In this document: in pieces, positions 27,091 to 35,524 of the stretch
How positions within the stretch are numbered: position 1 is the first letter of the stretch
Layout of the letters: each line of letters opens with the position of its first letter
DNA from: Pseudomonadota bacterium
GTDB lineage: Bacteria > Bdellovibrionota > UBA1018 > CAIMNF01
Assembly (NCBI GenBank): GCA_027491115.1
Contig: JAIXWV010000034.1
Span: 62,001-126,000 of the forward strand
DNA length: 64,000 nucleotides
Reading direction: 5' to 3'
The notes under the pieces: generated by a model
Seen by the model: the letters and a program-made list of their open reading frames with translations, nothing else
Databases searched by the model: none
Told to the model about the DNA's origin: nothing
Program-made: the position numbers and the translations under genes

Positions 27091-28425
27091 TCAACCGACC
27101 CGCCTGACCAAGCGAAGCATCAGAGGCCGCTTCATTCCGAGTGTGATCTGGTAGTCGCTTTCAGTCCGATGACCCGGAGCGGGTTCGAGCCTCCAGGCCT
27201 GGAGGATGCGGATCAGGATCAGCTTGATTTCAAGGAGTGCGAAATGGCGCCCAACGCAGGTCCTTGGCCCCATCCCGAATGGAAAAAAAGCGAGCTTGTT
27301 CTTTTCACGAAGTTCAGGAGTCCAACGGTCTGGATCGAAATCATCGGGACGATCCCAAAACCGGGGGTGACGATGAGTGAGGTAAGGAGAGAGGTAAAGA
27401 ATGGATCCGGGGCGGATCCGTCTTCCGCCGATCTCGTCCTCCTCGAGAGCGCGTTTTGTCCACGCCCAAACCGGCGGATGGAGCCGCAAGGCCTCGTCCA
27501 CCACTGCGTCCAAGAACGGCATATCCATCGCTTCTTCGGCACCCGGAATCTTCTGACCGACCCGTTGGTCGATCTCATTAACCAAACGCTTTTGGTGGAG
27601 GGAATGGACGGCAAGCTCATGCAGGATCCAAGGAATGAGATGTCCCGTCGTCTCGAATCCGGCCAGCATCATCGAAACGGCCTCGTCACGCAATTGGGAA
27701 GAGTCCATCCCCTCCCCGGTGGCCGGATCACGGGCCAACATCATCTTGGTCAGGAGATCCTCACCGGGCGTTCCGGAAGCCGACTCGGACGACTTTTGTC
27801 CGATCAAGTCCCAGACCGTGCGATCAATGGTCCTGAGAGCTCCATGAAACCGGATGTTCGACGGAGTCGGAAAAGACATGGGGACAGGCAACAACGCCCC
27901 GAAACGCCGGGTCAGGTAGCGGTTGATGTAGACCATGGCCTGTCGAAGGGCTGTGAAGTCATCTGCTGGTCTTGACCCGAAGAGCGCCTCACAAACAATT
28001 TCAAATGCGAGACGTTTCATGGACTCACTCAATTCAACCGGTAAATGATCCACTGTACGGAACGCTTCGAGAGTTACTCCGATCTTCCGGTTCATGTCAT
28101 CCACCATTTTCAGCAAGTTGCCATGATGAAAAGTGGGAGCGATGAGCCGTCTCTGCTTCTTCCACTTCTCGCCTTCGCTCATGAAAATCCCGTCTCCGAC
28201 GACTGCTCGGAAGTTCGAGGCTTTGACGTAGTTCCGAGCATTCTTCATTTCAACGCGATGGACATCTTCCGGATGGGCGACCAAGATCAGCGAATGCGGC
28301 CCCAGACGGAACTGCACCAGATCTCCATAACTTTCCCTGAGTTTCTTCAGAAACCCGATCTTGTCGAGACGGTACTGGTGCAAATTCCCGATCCACGGGA
28401 GTCCGGGTACGCTCACGGGATTCAT
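27091..28425 (-). CDS. Cytochrome P450
   Basis: 444 residues, ATG in an ATGA overlap with the BtaA-like gene; a longer in-frame start at 28788 would lie inside that gene. The I-helix AGFETTGH, the K-helix ExxR in DEALRLHPP, the PERF-like FDPDRW, and the haem-binding FPFGMGPRTCVGRHFA with Cys390 are all intact. The overall look (PGLPWIGNLHQY start, hydrophobic substrate region) recalls soluble fatty-acid or terpene hydroxylases of the CYP4/CYP110/CYP102 style. No reductase is fused or adjacent, so electrons must come from elsewhere. Within the cluster it likely hydroxylates a lipid or prenyl chain. Confidence 0.92.
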   Translation of the reverse strand: MNPVSVPGLPWIGNLHQYRLDKIGFLKKLRESYGDLVQFRLGPHSLILVAHPEDVHRVEMKNARNYVKASNFRAVVGDGIFMSEGEKWKKQRRLIAPTFHHGNLLKMVDDMNRKIGVTLEAFRTVDHLPVELSESMKRLAFEIVCEALFGSRPADDFTALRQAMVYINRYLTRRFGALLPVPMSFPTPSNIRFHGALRTIDRTVWDLIGQKSSESASGTPGEDLLTKMMLARDPATGEGMDSSQLRDEAVSMMLAGFETTGHLIPWILHELAVHSLHQKRLVNEIDQRVGQKIPGAEEAMDMPFLDAVVDEALRLHPPVWAWTKRALEEDEIGGRRIRPGSILYLSPYLTHRHPRFWDRPDDFDPDRWTPELREKNKLAFFPFGMGPRTCVGRHFALLEIKLILIRILQAWRLEPAPGHRTESDYQITLGMKRPLMLRLVRRVG

Positions 28426-29516
28426 GCCAGCATCCTTTCCAGAACTTCGATTTCGTACATTTGCATTCTCTCGCGTCCGATCGGCCCATGGAATTCGGGT
28501 GTGATGTCCCGAAACCCGTCTCTCACCAGACCCTCCGGGCGATGGAGGTAGTGACGCAATACCACGCGAGCACCGGGCAACAGTCCTTTTCCTATTCTTC
28601 GGAGGAATTCCTGCTCGACGGGTGGTTTGAAATAGGATGCCACGTTCGAAAACGACACGAAATCCACACCCCGTGTCTGTTCTATTCCGTTCACGAGATC
28701 CCCTTCCACCCATTCCGGTTCGATCCGGTTCAAAGCTTCCCGGGCTTCCAGGTAGATGTCCCGGTCGGTCTCCGGGGGCAAACCGCACGGAAAGCGGAGT
28801 TCCCCGAGCAGGGTCAATTGCAGGAAAAAGTTTTCCCGTACGAGCCCCTGGGAAAACAAGCGCTCGAAGGCCCGACTGTAGTAGTCCACGTATCCGACTC
28901 CTGTGTTATTCGTTGGAAAATCTCCCGAATAAAGAAGCGAATTGAAGGTCCGTGCATTTCCCGCCAAGGCAATGAGCGTCTTCCATCTCAAACCGCTCCA
29001 ATCTTCCCGGACCACTTCCGCCTGCTCGGCCGCATCAGTGCAGGCGAAGAGACGTTCGATCCTGTCGGACCCCAGAATCACCCGAGCCAGCTTTGAAAAA
29101 CCAATGAACGTGCGCTCCCAACGACCTTCCAACAGGGGTGAGCGGAATCCTGCGTTCCTCAGGCGGTCATCGAGAAAACGTCGACTCGCGGGTCTCAGCT
29201 CGAGATCCATGAAAACGGACTCCCGGTCCTCGGGAGAAAGCGCAGGTACTCCCGGATAGGAAAAGAAACGGAGGTAATCCGTGTGCTCGAGGCTCCGCAA
29301 CAAAGCCAACCGGAGTTCACAGAGAGCCAGCTGTGGGAACGAGAGATCAACCACGGTCAGGCGTCTCAATCCGCGTTTCAACAAAGGGATCACCCGTCCT
29401 CCGCTCCCGCAAACGACCCAGGCATGGGCGCAGGCATCGGGCAGCAGGCTCCGCTCCAGGAGAGTGTCCTCGTTGGTCAAGGTGTAATTCAAATCTCGGA
29501 AATATCGGCTCCCCAC
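28422..29516 (-). CDS. DUF3419 / BtaA-like 3-amino-3-carboxypropyltransferase-family protein
   Basis: 364 residues from a GTG at 29516. A TTG at 29570 would coincide base for base with the divergent permease start, and a plausible promoter ends 7 nt before the GTG. Family hallmarks are DLNYTLTNEDTLLE near the start, CGSGGRVIPLL (AdoMet-binding glycine loop), VVDLSFPQLALCELRLALLRSLEHTDYLRFFSY and the C-terminal DFVSFSNVASYF...GARVVLRHYL. BtaA enzymes move the aminocarboxypropyl group of AdoMet onto diacylglycerol to form betaine-lipid headgroups. No BtaB methyltransferase is adjacent. It is the first gene of the six-gene cluster, so the acceptor may be a cluster intermediate. Family confident, reaction inferred. 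Confidence 0.78.
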   Translation of the reverse strand: MGSRYFRDLNYTLTNEDTLLERSLLPDACAHAWVVCGSGGRVIPLLKRGLRRLTVVDLSFPQLALCELRLALLRSLEHTDYLRFFSYPGVPALSPEDRESVFMDLELRPASRRFLDDRLRNAGFRSPLLEGRWERTFIGFSKLARVILGSDRIERLFACTDAAEQAEVVREDWSGLRWKTLIALAGNARTFNSLLYSGDFPTNNTGVGYVDYYSRAFERLFSQGLVRENFFLQLTLLGELRFPCGLPPETDRDIYLEAREALNRIEPEWVEGDLVNGIEQTRGVDFVSFSNVASYFKPPVEQEFLRRIGKGLLPGARVVLRHYLHRPEGLVRDGFRDITPEFHGPIGRERMQMYEIEVLERMLA

Positions 29517-29523
29517 TGTCGAC

Positions 29524-29551
29524 AGAATAGAGCATTGACCGGTAAGTCCAA
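29524..29551 (-). promoter_or_regulatory. Candidate promoter of the six-gene cluster
   Basis: TTGGAC (29546-29551), 16-bp spacer, TATTCT (29524-29529), then 7 nt to the GTG at 29516. It lies in the 53-bp gap before the divergent permease and predicts a leaderless transcript for the whole operon. Confidence 0.4.
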
Positions 29552-29569
29552 ACCTGAAAATATGAGCCA

Positions 29570-32140
29570 ATGTCGGGACTTTTGCTTCTTTGCTTGCGCC
29601 AGATCCGCGTCAGGCCCTTACGTTCGCTCCTGACCCTCTTCAGTGTGGCGCTCGGTGTGGCCTTGTACACGTCCATCGACATCGTCAACTCCTCCACACT
29701 CATGAGTTTTCGTTCTGGAATCGAAGCTTTGAGCGGTAAAGCTCAACTTTCCATCCAGGGAGGTGAAAACGGTTTTGAAGAATCCGTCCTCGACGATGCC
29801 GCAAAGCTTCCAGAGGTTGGGGCGGCAGTCCCGCTGATCGAAACCCGCGTTTATTCGGGAACCGGAACACGGACCGAAACCTTGACCATTCTGGGAATCG
29901 ATCTGTTGAAAGAGAGTTCGGTCAGAGCCTATCAGGCCGATTCAGGAAATCTGCTCGATGATCCCCTCACCTTCCTCAATCAACCCGACAGCCTGATCCT
30001 GACCCGGGCTTATGCCGAGCACCACGGAATCAAAAAAGGAGACCGCATCCGATTGGCAACCGCCCACGGTTCCCGGAACTTCACGGTCAGAGGTCTTCTC
30101 GAACCGGAGGGCCCTGCAAAAGCTTATGGTGGGAACCTCGGCATCATGGATATCGACGGGGCCCGCTTCCAGTTCGGGAAGAACGGGAAGATTGACCGGA
30201 TCGATATCATTCCGCGGGAAGGCATTCCGGTCGACACCGTCCGTGAGGCCCTGAAACGACGCTTCGAGCCGGCGCTGGAAGTGGAAAGCCCCGCCACCCA
30301 GGCGGACGGAATGAGGCGTCTGGTGGAGAACTATCAGGCGCTCCTTCAGTTTCTTGGACTTCTTGCACTGATGGTCGGATTGTTTCTGGTGATGAATACC
30401 ACCACGATCGCGATTGCCGAGCGACGGAGGGAATTCGGGATCCTCCGGGCGCTGGGTGCTCCGACTTTCTCATTGCTGGTTATGTTGGTACTCGAATCCG
30501 TTCTTCTCGGACTGATCGGATCTTTTGCTGGGGTCATTCTGGGCAAGTTCGTGGCGGAAAAAACCTCTGCCCTCATGACCGGGGCCCTGTCACTCCAGTA
30601 CCTGATCCCGATCCACCTGGACCGTCTCTCGATCGGATGGGCCCAATGGACCAAAGGTGTCGGACTCGGAACAGGGGTCGCTTTCCTTGCCACACTGATC
30701 TCGGGTCGTGCAGCTCTCAAGATCCAACCTCTCGAAGCGGTGAAGGGAGCCCCTACCGGCATTCCCCTTTCCCATCCGCTCATCCCCTGGCTCGGATCCG
30801 GATTCCTTTTGTTGATCATGATGGATGCCAGGTGGGGATGGAGCAATCAGTTTGCGTGGTTCCGATCGCTGAATCCATTGTTCCTGATGCTCGGAGCTGT
30901 ACTGACCAGTCCGGCACTGGTCAGGCTCCTCATCCGTTTGATCCGGACCCTCGTTCCCTCACCCTCCATCCGCCTGGGTGCGGACCAGCTCCTCCGGAAT
31001 CCCCGCAGGACCGGAGGGAACATCATGGTATTGATGACAGGGCTCATGCTGGTGATCGTTCTCGCCCTCACCAACCAAAGCATCAAGCACAGCCTCAATC
31101 TCTGGTTCGACCGGACGCTCGCGGCCGATCTGGTGGTCTCTTCCAGCGGAAAGATCCTGTCATTTCAGGTCCAGCCGCTGGATGAGCGTCTCAAGACGGA
31201 AATCGAATCCCTGCCGGGAGTGGACAACTCTGGTGGGGGGGGTGCCACAGGACTTCGATACGTCAAACAACGCTATGAGGGTCATACCTTGGCCATCAAG
31301 GCGTTTGATCGGCCTCATCCTCGGGTCGGGGACCGGATCTTCGATCTCACGGAGGGGAATCCGGAGGATGTTTTCAAAGCATTCTTCGACTCGTCCAAGA
31401 ACTCGATTCTGGTTTCACAAAACTTCGTATTGAAATTCAAAAAACGCCCCGGTGATGAAATCGAACTCGCTACACCGACAGGACTCCGGAAGTTCCGCAT
31501 CGAAGGAGTGGTTGCCGAATTCACCAATCCCGAGGGTGTTTTTTATTTGAATCGGGATGTCTACCGTCGCTACTGGAAAGATTCGCTGATCTCTGGATTC
31601 TTTGTGATGGCCCGTCCTGGGGTGGATCCGGGACAGGTCCGCGAGATACTGGATTCCAACCTCGGCAAACAAAAAGGTCTGATGGCCACGCTCAATGCCG
31701 AGCTCGCACAAGAAGCCCGGACCATGGTCGATCAGAGTTTCGCATATACGCGAGCCATCGAAGCTTCTGCTCTTCTGGTCGGTCTGTTCGGCCTGTTCAA
31801 CACCCTGCTGATCTCGATTTTGGAGAGGCGACGTGAAATGGGTATTTTGCGATCGATCGGAATGACCCGGGCTCAATTGGTAAACATGGTCATCGGTGAA
31901 GGCCTCATCCAGGGCTTGGCCGGAGGAATCGTGGCAGTTTCCATCGGGGTGTTCGGCACCTATTTCTGGATCATGGGCACGGTCTCGTCCCTTCTGGGCT
32001 GGGTGTTGCACTTCTCCGCACCCCCCGAAGCGTTGCTCAGGACCGTGGGGTTCGGACTCGCAGTCGGAATCCTGGCAGGGGTGATTCCGGCCAAGATCAT
32101 CTCCAGACTCGAAATCCGTGACGCCCTCGAGTCTGAGTAA
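29570..32140 (+). CDS. FtsX/MacB-type ABC transporter permease (two FtsX domains, ATPase not adjacent)
   Basis: 856 residues. An N-terminal TM helix (LRSLLTLFSVALGVALY), a large periplasmic MacB-PCD-like domain, three TM helices (about 255-400), a second half repeating the plan (helix at about 480, periplasmic region, and three helices after 720). ERRREFGILRALGAP and ERRREMGILRSIGMT mark the two FtsX coupling segments. Such large permeases (YbbP-like) extract or move lipids or lipoproteins and need an ATPase partner, which is not beside it. It diverges from the six-gene cluster and precedes ceramidase and lipid-kinase genes, consistent with lipid export. A G8 run at 31235-31242 lies in the coding region. 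Confidence 0.85.
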   Translation: MSGLLLLCLRQIRVRPLRSLLTLFSVALGVALYTSIDIVNSSTLMSFRSGIEALSGKAQLSIQGGENGFEESVLDDAAKLPEVGAAVPLIETRVYSGTGTRTETLTILGIDLLKESSVRAYQADSGNLLDDPLTFLNQPDSLILTRAYAEHHGIKKGDRIRLATAHGSRNFTVRGLLEPEGPAKAYGGNLGIMDIDGARFQFGKNGKIDRIDIIPREGIPVDTVREALKRRFEPALEVESPATQADGMRRLVENYQALLQFLGLLALMVGLFLVMNTTTIAIAERRREFGILRALGAPTFSLLVMLVLESVLLGLIGSFAGVILGKFVAEKTSALMTGALSLQYLIPIHLDRLSIGWAQWTKGVGLGTGVAFLATLISGRAALKIQPLEAVKGAPTGIPLSHPLIPWLGSGFLLLIMMDARWGWSNQFAWFRSLNPLFLMLGAVLTSPALVRLLIRLIRTLVPSPSIRLGADQLLRNPRRTGGNIMVLMTGLMLVIVLALTNQSIKHSLNLWFDRTLAADLVVSSSGKILSFQVQPLDERLKTEIESLPGVDNSGGGGATGLRYVKQRYEGHTLAIKAFDRPHPRVGDRIFDLTEGNPEDVFKAFFDSSKNSILVSQNFVLKFKKRPGDEIELATPTGLRKFRIEGVVAEFTNPEGVFYLNRDVYRRYWKDSLISGFFVMARPGVDPGQVREILDSNLGKQKGLMATLNAELAQEARTMVDQSFAYTRAIEASALLVGLFGLFNTLLISILERRREMGILRSIGMTRAQLVNMVIGEGLIQGLAGGIVAVSIGVFGTYFWIMGTVSSLLGWVLHFSAPPEALLRTVGFGLAVGILAGVIPAKIISRLEIRDALESE

Positions 32141-32159
32141 ACCATGATCCATTTTGCCT

Positions 32160-32188
32160 TTGAATTCCGAATTCGAAGAGCTTAGGGT
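32160..32188 (+). promoter_or_regulatory. Candidate promoter of the ceramidase gene, 6 nt from ATG
   Basis: TTGAAT (32160-32165), 17-bp spacer, TAGGGT (32183-32188), 6 nt to the ATG at 32195. No Shine-Dalgarno site is present. Confidence 0.4.
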
Positions 32189-32194
32189 TTCATC

Positions 32195-32941
32195 ATGGAT
32201 TCACTCTATACAAACGCCAAACGCGAGTTCACCATTCAACCCGGTTGCCCCTGGTACGAAGCCCAGCAGGCGTATCAGCCGGCGAACGTGAATTGGTGCG
32301 AACCCACCCGTTGCTCCATCATCAACGAACCGGCCAATGCGTGGTCGAATCTCGGCTTTCTGATCGTCGGCGCAATCGTTTTGCAACGCCTTCAAGGAAC
32401 CCGTGAAAAAACCTTGTCCTATTTCGGATGGGTCGTGTTTCTGATGGGATTCTTCTCCTTCACCTACCACGCCACCAACAATTACCTGAGCCAATTCTTT
32501 GATTTCATCGGGATGTACCTGATGACCAGTTTTGTGATCGCCTTCCACTGGAGGCGCGTGGCCGGAAAAGACCCTCGCAGCCTGCTCACCCATTTCTGGT
32601 TCGTGTTCAGTGCGAACCTTGCACTTTTCATGGTCTTTGACATCATGGACATCGCTGTCCAACATACCGTCCTGCTGAACGTGATTCCATTGGCGGCCTT
32701 GGATCTCGTCGCCGGCTTCAAAGAAAAGCGCCTTGGACAATACCGGCATTATTGGGTGGCGTTGGTCCTCATGGTGATCGCCCAGGTCTTTTCGCAACTC
32801 GATTTGAAAAGGATCTGGTGCGAACCGGAGAATCTCTTTTTCCACGGACACGCAATTTGGCACGTGTTCGGAAGCTTCGGGATGCTGTTTTTGGGGCTTC
32901 ACCTGAAGTGGCTTCTGTCCCGCATTCCATCTAAAGCCTGA
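32195..32941 (+). CDS. Alkaline-ceramidase-family (CREST) membrane hydrolase
   Basis: 248 residues, seven predicted TM helices. It carries the conserved features of alkaline ceramidases: WCEPTRCSIINEPANAWSNL near the N-terminus, Ser51, His92 in FTYHATNN, Asp103 in FFDFIGMY, and the C-terminal metal-binding HGHAIWHVFGS (His217, His219, His223). These enzymes hydrolyse ceramide to sphingoid base and fatty acid in the membrane; other CREST members have different substrates. The next gene, 91 bp downstream, encodes a lipid kinase that could phosphorylate a freed sphingoid base, and the neighbourhood is lipid-rich. No serine palmitoyltransferase is in the window, so native sphingolipids are not proven; host or prey lipid could be the substrate. 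Confidence 0.85.
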   Translation: MDSLYTNAKREFTIQPGCPWYEAQQAYQPANVNWCEPTRCSIINEPANAWSNLGFLIVGAIVLQRLQGTREKTLSYFGWVVFLMGFFSFTYHATNNYLSQFFDFIGMYLMTSFVIAFHWRRVAGKDPRSLLTHFWFVFSANLALFMVFDIMDIAVQHTVLLNVIPLAALDLVAGFKEKRLGQYRHYWVALVLMVIAQVFSQLDLKRIWCEPENLFFHGHAIWHVFGSFGMLFLGLHLKWLLSRIPSKA

Positions 32942-32944
32942 GTT

Positions 32945-32964
32945 CATTGAATTCCATTGAATTC
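32945..32964. repeat. Tandem 10-bp repeat (CATTGAATTC x2)
   Basis: Two perfect adjacent copies of CATTGAATTC just after the ceramidase stop and about 30 bp before the lipid-kinase -35 box. It could be an operator or chance. Confidence 0.45.
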
Positions 32965-32994
32965 TCGGCGAGAGGTCTGAAAGTCAATCAGGGC

Positions 32995-33023
32995 TTGCCA
33001 AAACGCTGAATACCTGATAGGAT
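32995..33023 (+). promoter_or_regulatory. Candidate promoter of the lipid-kinase gene
   Basis: TTGCCA (32995-33000), 17-bp spacer, TAGGAT (33018-33023), 9 nt to the ATG at 33033. Confidence 0.4.
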
Positions 33024-33032
33024 CCGTCAGCC

Positions 33033-33941
33033 ATGCGTGACGAGATCGCCTTCTTCATCAACCAGGAGTCCGGATCGGGTGAAGCCCCGCTCGCTGCGGA
33101 CGCAGCAGCCAGCACTCTCGCAGGACTCACGATTCGCAAGAATCTTCCCCGGAGCTCGATCGATCTCACCCGCGCCTGTTCGGAACTCGACCCGGGTAAA
33201 ACACGTGCTGCTGTCGTCTTCGGTGGAGACGGAACCCAATCCTATGCTCTCCGCGGCCTCATCGAGAGCGGTATTCCGCTTTACCCCTTTCCCACCGGTA
33301 CGGCCAATGACCTCGCCCAGGATCAAGGCATCACTGGATGCCGGAGCCAGCTTGAAAAATTGCTCCACTCGGAATCGATCGAAGAAGTCCGGGTACTCGA
33401 AGTGAACGGCATCCCGTTCTCGACCGTCTCGGGAATCGGCATCGGCGCCGATCTTTGCGAAGAATACAATGAACTCAGAACCCGTCATCGGATGTTCAAA
33501 AAGGCATCCCAAAGGATGAATTGTGAGATCTATTCCGCCTTGGCCCTGAAGCACATCTTCAAGAACTGGGGCAAGGGACTCCAGGTCCGGATCACGCGCG
33601 GTGGACTGAGCGAGGAGCTGACTCTTTCCGCACTGATGATCTGCAATCAGGCGAATCTTGCTGGGAACCTCACGGTCGCTCCAGGACAAAGTAAACACTC
33701 GAGCACCTTCACTGTGCTCATTCACCCTGGGGTATGCGGAATGAAGACCGTTCGGGGACTTGGCTCCATGAAGTTCGGGAAAATTGATTCAAGTTTCATC
33801 ACCTACAAAACGGATCACATCCGGATCGAGTCCTTAAGTGGTGCGCCCATCACGGTATTCGGTGACGGCGAAATCCTGACCCGCAGCCCGGTATTGGAGT
33901 TTCGTGCTTTCCCGAAAAAATTGAGGGTTTTCCGCGCGTGA
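33033..33941 (+). CDS. Diacylglycerol/sphingosine-kinase-family lipid kinase
   Basis: 302 residues with the DAGK catalytic fold: VVFGGDGTQSYALRGL (GGDGT nucleotide loop at 64-68), YPFPTGTANDLAQ (second signature), and the C-terminal beta sandwich beginning around VSGIGIGADLCEEYNELR and ending FGDGEIL. YegS/BmrU relatives phosphorylate diacylglycerol or other lipid alcohols; eukaryotic sphingosine kinases share the same fold. Because the ceramidase-family gene lies immediately upstream, a sphingoid-base kinase role is attractive but not provable here. A soluble, peripheral cytoplasmic enzyme is expected. GTGA overlap with the following phospholipase-like gene indicates co-transcription. Confidence 0.85.
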   Translation: MRDEIAFFINQESGSGEAPLAADAAASTLAGLTIRKNLPRSSIDLTRACSELDPGKTRAAVVFGGDGTQSYALRGLIESGIPLYPFPTGTANDLAQDQGITGCRSQLEKLLHSESIEEVRVLEVNGIPFSTVSGIGIGADLCEEYNELRTRHRMFKKASQRMNCEIYSALALKHIFKNWGKGLQVRITRGGLSEELTLSALMICNQANLAGNLTVAPGQSKHSSTFTVLIHPGVCGMKTVRGLGSMKFGKIDSSFITYKTDHIRIESLSGAPITVFGDGEILTRSPVLEFRAFPKKLRVFRA

Positions 33942-34447
33942 AACCCGTGGCACCGCTCTCCCTTCTTGTCCTTTTACTGGCAGGATCGCCATCATCATGG
34001 AGTCAAGTCGGGCAGGACAGCCCCTTGCGGCCTTTCGAGACCGATTACTGCACGGGTTTCCCGGAAGGTACCCGTCAGGATCCAAAACTCTGGAAGCACT
34101 GTTGCGTAGAACACGACCTGCACTTCTGGGCTGGAGGCTGCCGGAACGCACGCCGTGCTGCAGATCGAAGAATCTATCAATGCATCCGTGATGCCGGCGC
34201 TCCCGGGATCGCTCGACTGATGTTTCTCGGAATCCGACTGGGCGGCCTTTCACCCATTAAATTCGAAAAAAGAAAATGGGGAAACGGTTGGAAAGACGGA
34301 CGTGGCGACTACCGCCCACTCACTCCGGGAGATCTCCCCTTGCTCGAGGCTGAGTTCCGCGCGAATCCGTCCCTTGACGTCACTCCCGAGATGTTCCGCC
34401 GCTTTCTGGAAACCCTTCAGGAAGATCTCAGGGAAGACAGGCAGTGA
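33938..34447 (+). CDS. Secreted phospholipase-A2-like protein
   Basis: 169 residues, GTG start overlapping the previous stop. Signal peptide 1-23 (LLVLLLAGSPSSWS). The mature part contains DYCTGFPEG and KHCCVEHDLHFW, matching the CCxxHD catalytic motif of secreted phospholipase A2 (Cys55, Cys56, His59, Asp60), then GGCRNARRAADRRIYQCI. The canonical calcium-loop glycines are not clear, so catalysis is likely but not certain. It would act in the periplasm or outside on phospholipids. Co-transcription with a lipid kinase and proximity to a ceramidase make a lipid-remodelling or lipid-scavenging set. Confidence 0.72.
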   Translation: MKPVAPLSLLVLLLAGSPSSWSQVGQDSPLRPFETDYCTGFPEGTRQDPKLWKHCCVEHDLHFWAGGCRNARRAADRRIYQCIRDAGAPGIARLMFLGIRLGGLSPIKFEKRKWGNGWKDGRGDYRPLTPGDLPLLEAEFRANPSLDVTPEMFRRFLETLQEDLREDRQ

Positions 34448-34787
34448 TTTGATCGTAGGGGGCGTCCTTCAATCGGACACCAAGACCTGTTTCGATCAAG
34501 TCAGAGGGAGAACGGATTCCACTCAACTTGCAGCGTCCAGACCGGGTAAAGCGCATCTCTCCCCCTTCAGCAGGCCACTCAGCGGACCGATACCGGAGCA
34601 CGCAACTTTCACGATTGAAGTCACACTTCAAAGAATCGAATCGGTAATTGTAATCACCGGAACACCAAGTGTCGGCGCAAATCGAATCAATCGCCTCCAA
34701 GGCCTTCCTGTTCCAGCCATCGTCTCCGGAGAAGGCCATGGAAGAATGCGACATCAAAACTACGGATAATCCGAACATGAATTTCAT
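34428..34787 (-). CDS. Small secreted cysteine-rich protein
   Basis: 119 residues from the ATG at 34787, chosen because it begins a signal peptide (FMFGLSVVLMSHSSMAF). The mature part has six cysteines (ICADTWC, LKCDF, SCVLRY, RCKL, ACLP), suggesting disulfides in the periplasm. I recognise no family. It lies convergent to the phospholipase-like gene with a 20-nt overlap and downstream of the next minus-strand gene with a 41-bp gap. Confidence 0.6.
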   Translation of the reverse strand: MKFMFGLSVVLMSHSSMAFSGDDGWNRKALEAIDSICADTWCSGDYNYRFDSLKCDFNRESCVLRYRSAEWPAEGGEMRFTRSGRCKLSGIRSPSDLIETGLGVRLKDAPYDQITACLP

Positions 34788-34828
34788 TCGACACGGATTA
34801 CCCGATCTCAACGCACAATGTCAAGAAT

Positions 34829-35524
34829 TTACTTCACCGGATCACTGGAGGCCGGTGCCCGGCCTGCTTCGGGGCTCTCTACCACCACCCGAGGAATACC
34901 CAGTGCCTGCAATTGCTCGATCAATCGAGCTTCATTGTTCTCAGAGCTCACATGTCTTTGCAAAGTCCTACCCACGTATTCAAGACTTGCATCTGAACGA
35001 TCCGGCTCACGGTTAACCCGCTTGATCTCCTCAATCAGTGAAATATCAAGATCAGGGTCGTTCTGAAGCTTCTTGAAGGCTACAGTCAATTCCTGCAACG
35101 CCTCACGCCGCTCCGTATCAGCCGGATCCAGGATCTTCCATGCCTGCTTGAGCTCACTCAAGACCACCTGAGGATTCCGACTCATCTTAACTTGGACTTC
35201 GGCAACCCCCTCGGGATTCGAAAGCCTTTCAATTGTCTCGCGATTGAGTGCGATCCCGAAAACTTCCGGGTCGATCAGAGCCGGAGGGGGAGAATCCACC
35301 TGAGCTACCGCATTCGAACGCGGTTCAGTCCTAGGCTCACTGATATTCCGGTTTTCAGACAGCATTTCTGGATGATGTTGGATAAACAAAGCCATTTCGC
35401 GGATGACCTTTTGGTCCTCCACAACGGCCAGGGCCGGGGCATGGCGATCCAGGTTCAGGAGGTAATGAAACCCCCCGAATACCCCCAGAAACGCTAAAAC
35501 TCCGAGTCCTCTGGTAAAGTTCAT
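34829..35524 (-). CDS. Membrane-anchored protein with helical periplasmic domain
   Basis: 231 residues. One N-terminal TM helix (GLGVLAFLGVFGGFHYLL) is followed by a long soluble, highly charged, mostly helical region (EVQVKMSRNPQVVLSELKQAWKIL, EALQELTVAFKKL). No known domain is recognised. Its ATG overlaps the stop of the SHKIAGP membrane protein (ATGA), so the two are translated together and may form a complex in the inner membrane. Confidence 0.65.
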   Translation of the reverse strand: MNFTRGLGVLAFLGVFGGFHYLLNLDRHAPALAVVEDQKVIREMALFIQHHPEMLSENRNISEPRTEPRSNAVAQVDSPPPALIDPEVFGIALNRETIERLSNPEGVAEVQVKMSRNPQVVLSELKQAWKILDPADTERREALQELTVAFKKLQNDPDLDISLIEEIKRVNREPDRSDASLEYVGRTLQRHVSSENNEARLIEQLQALGIPRVVVESPEAGRAPASSDPVK

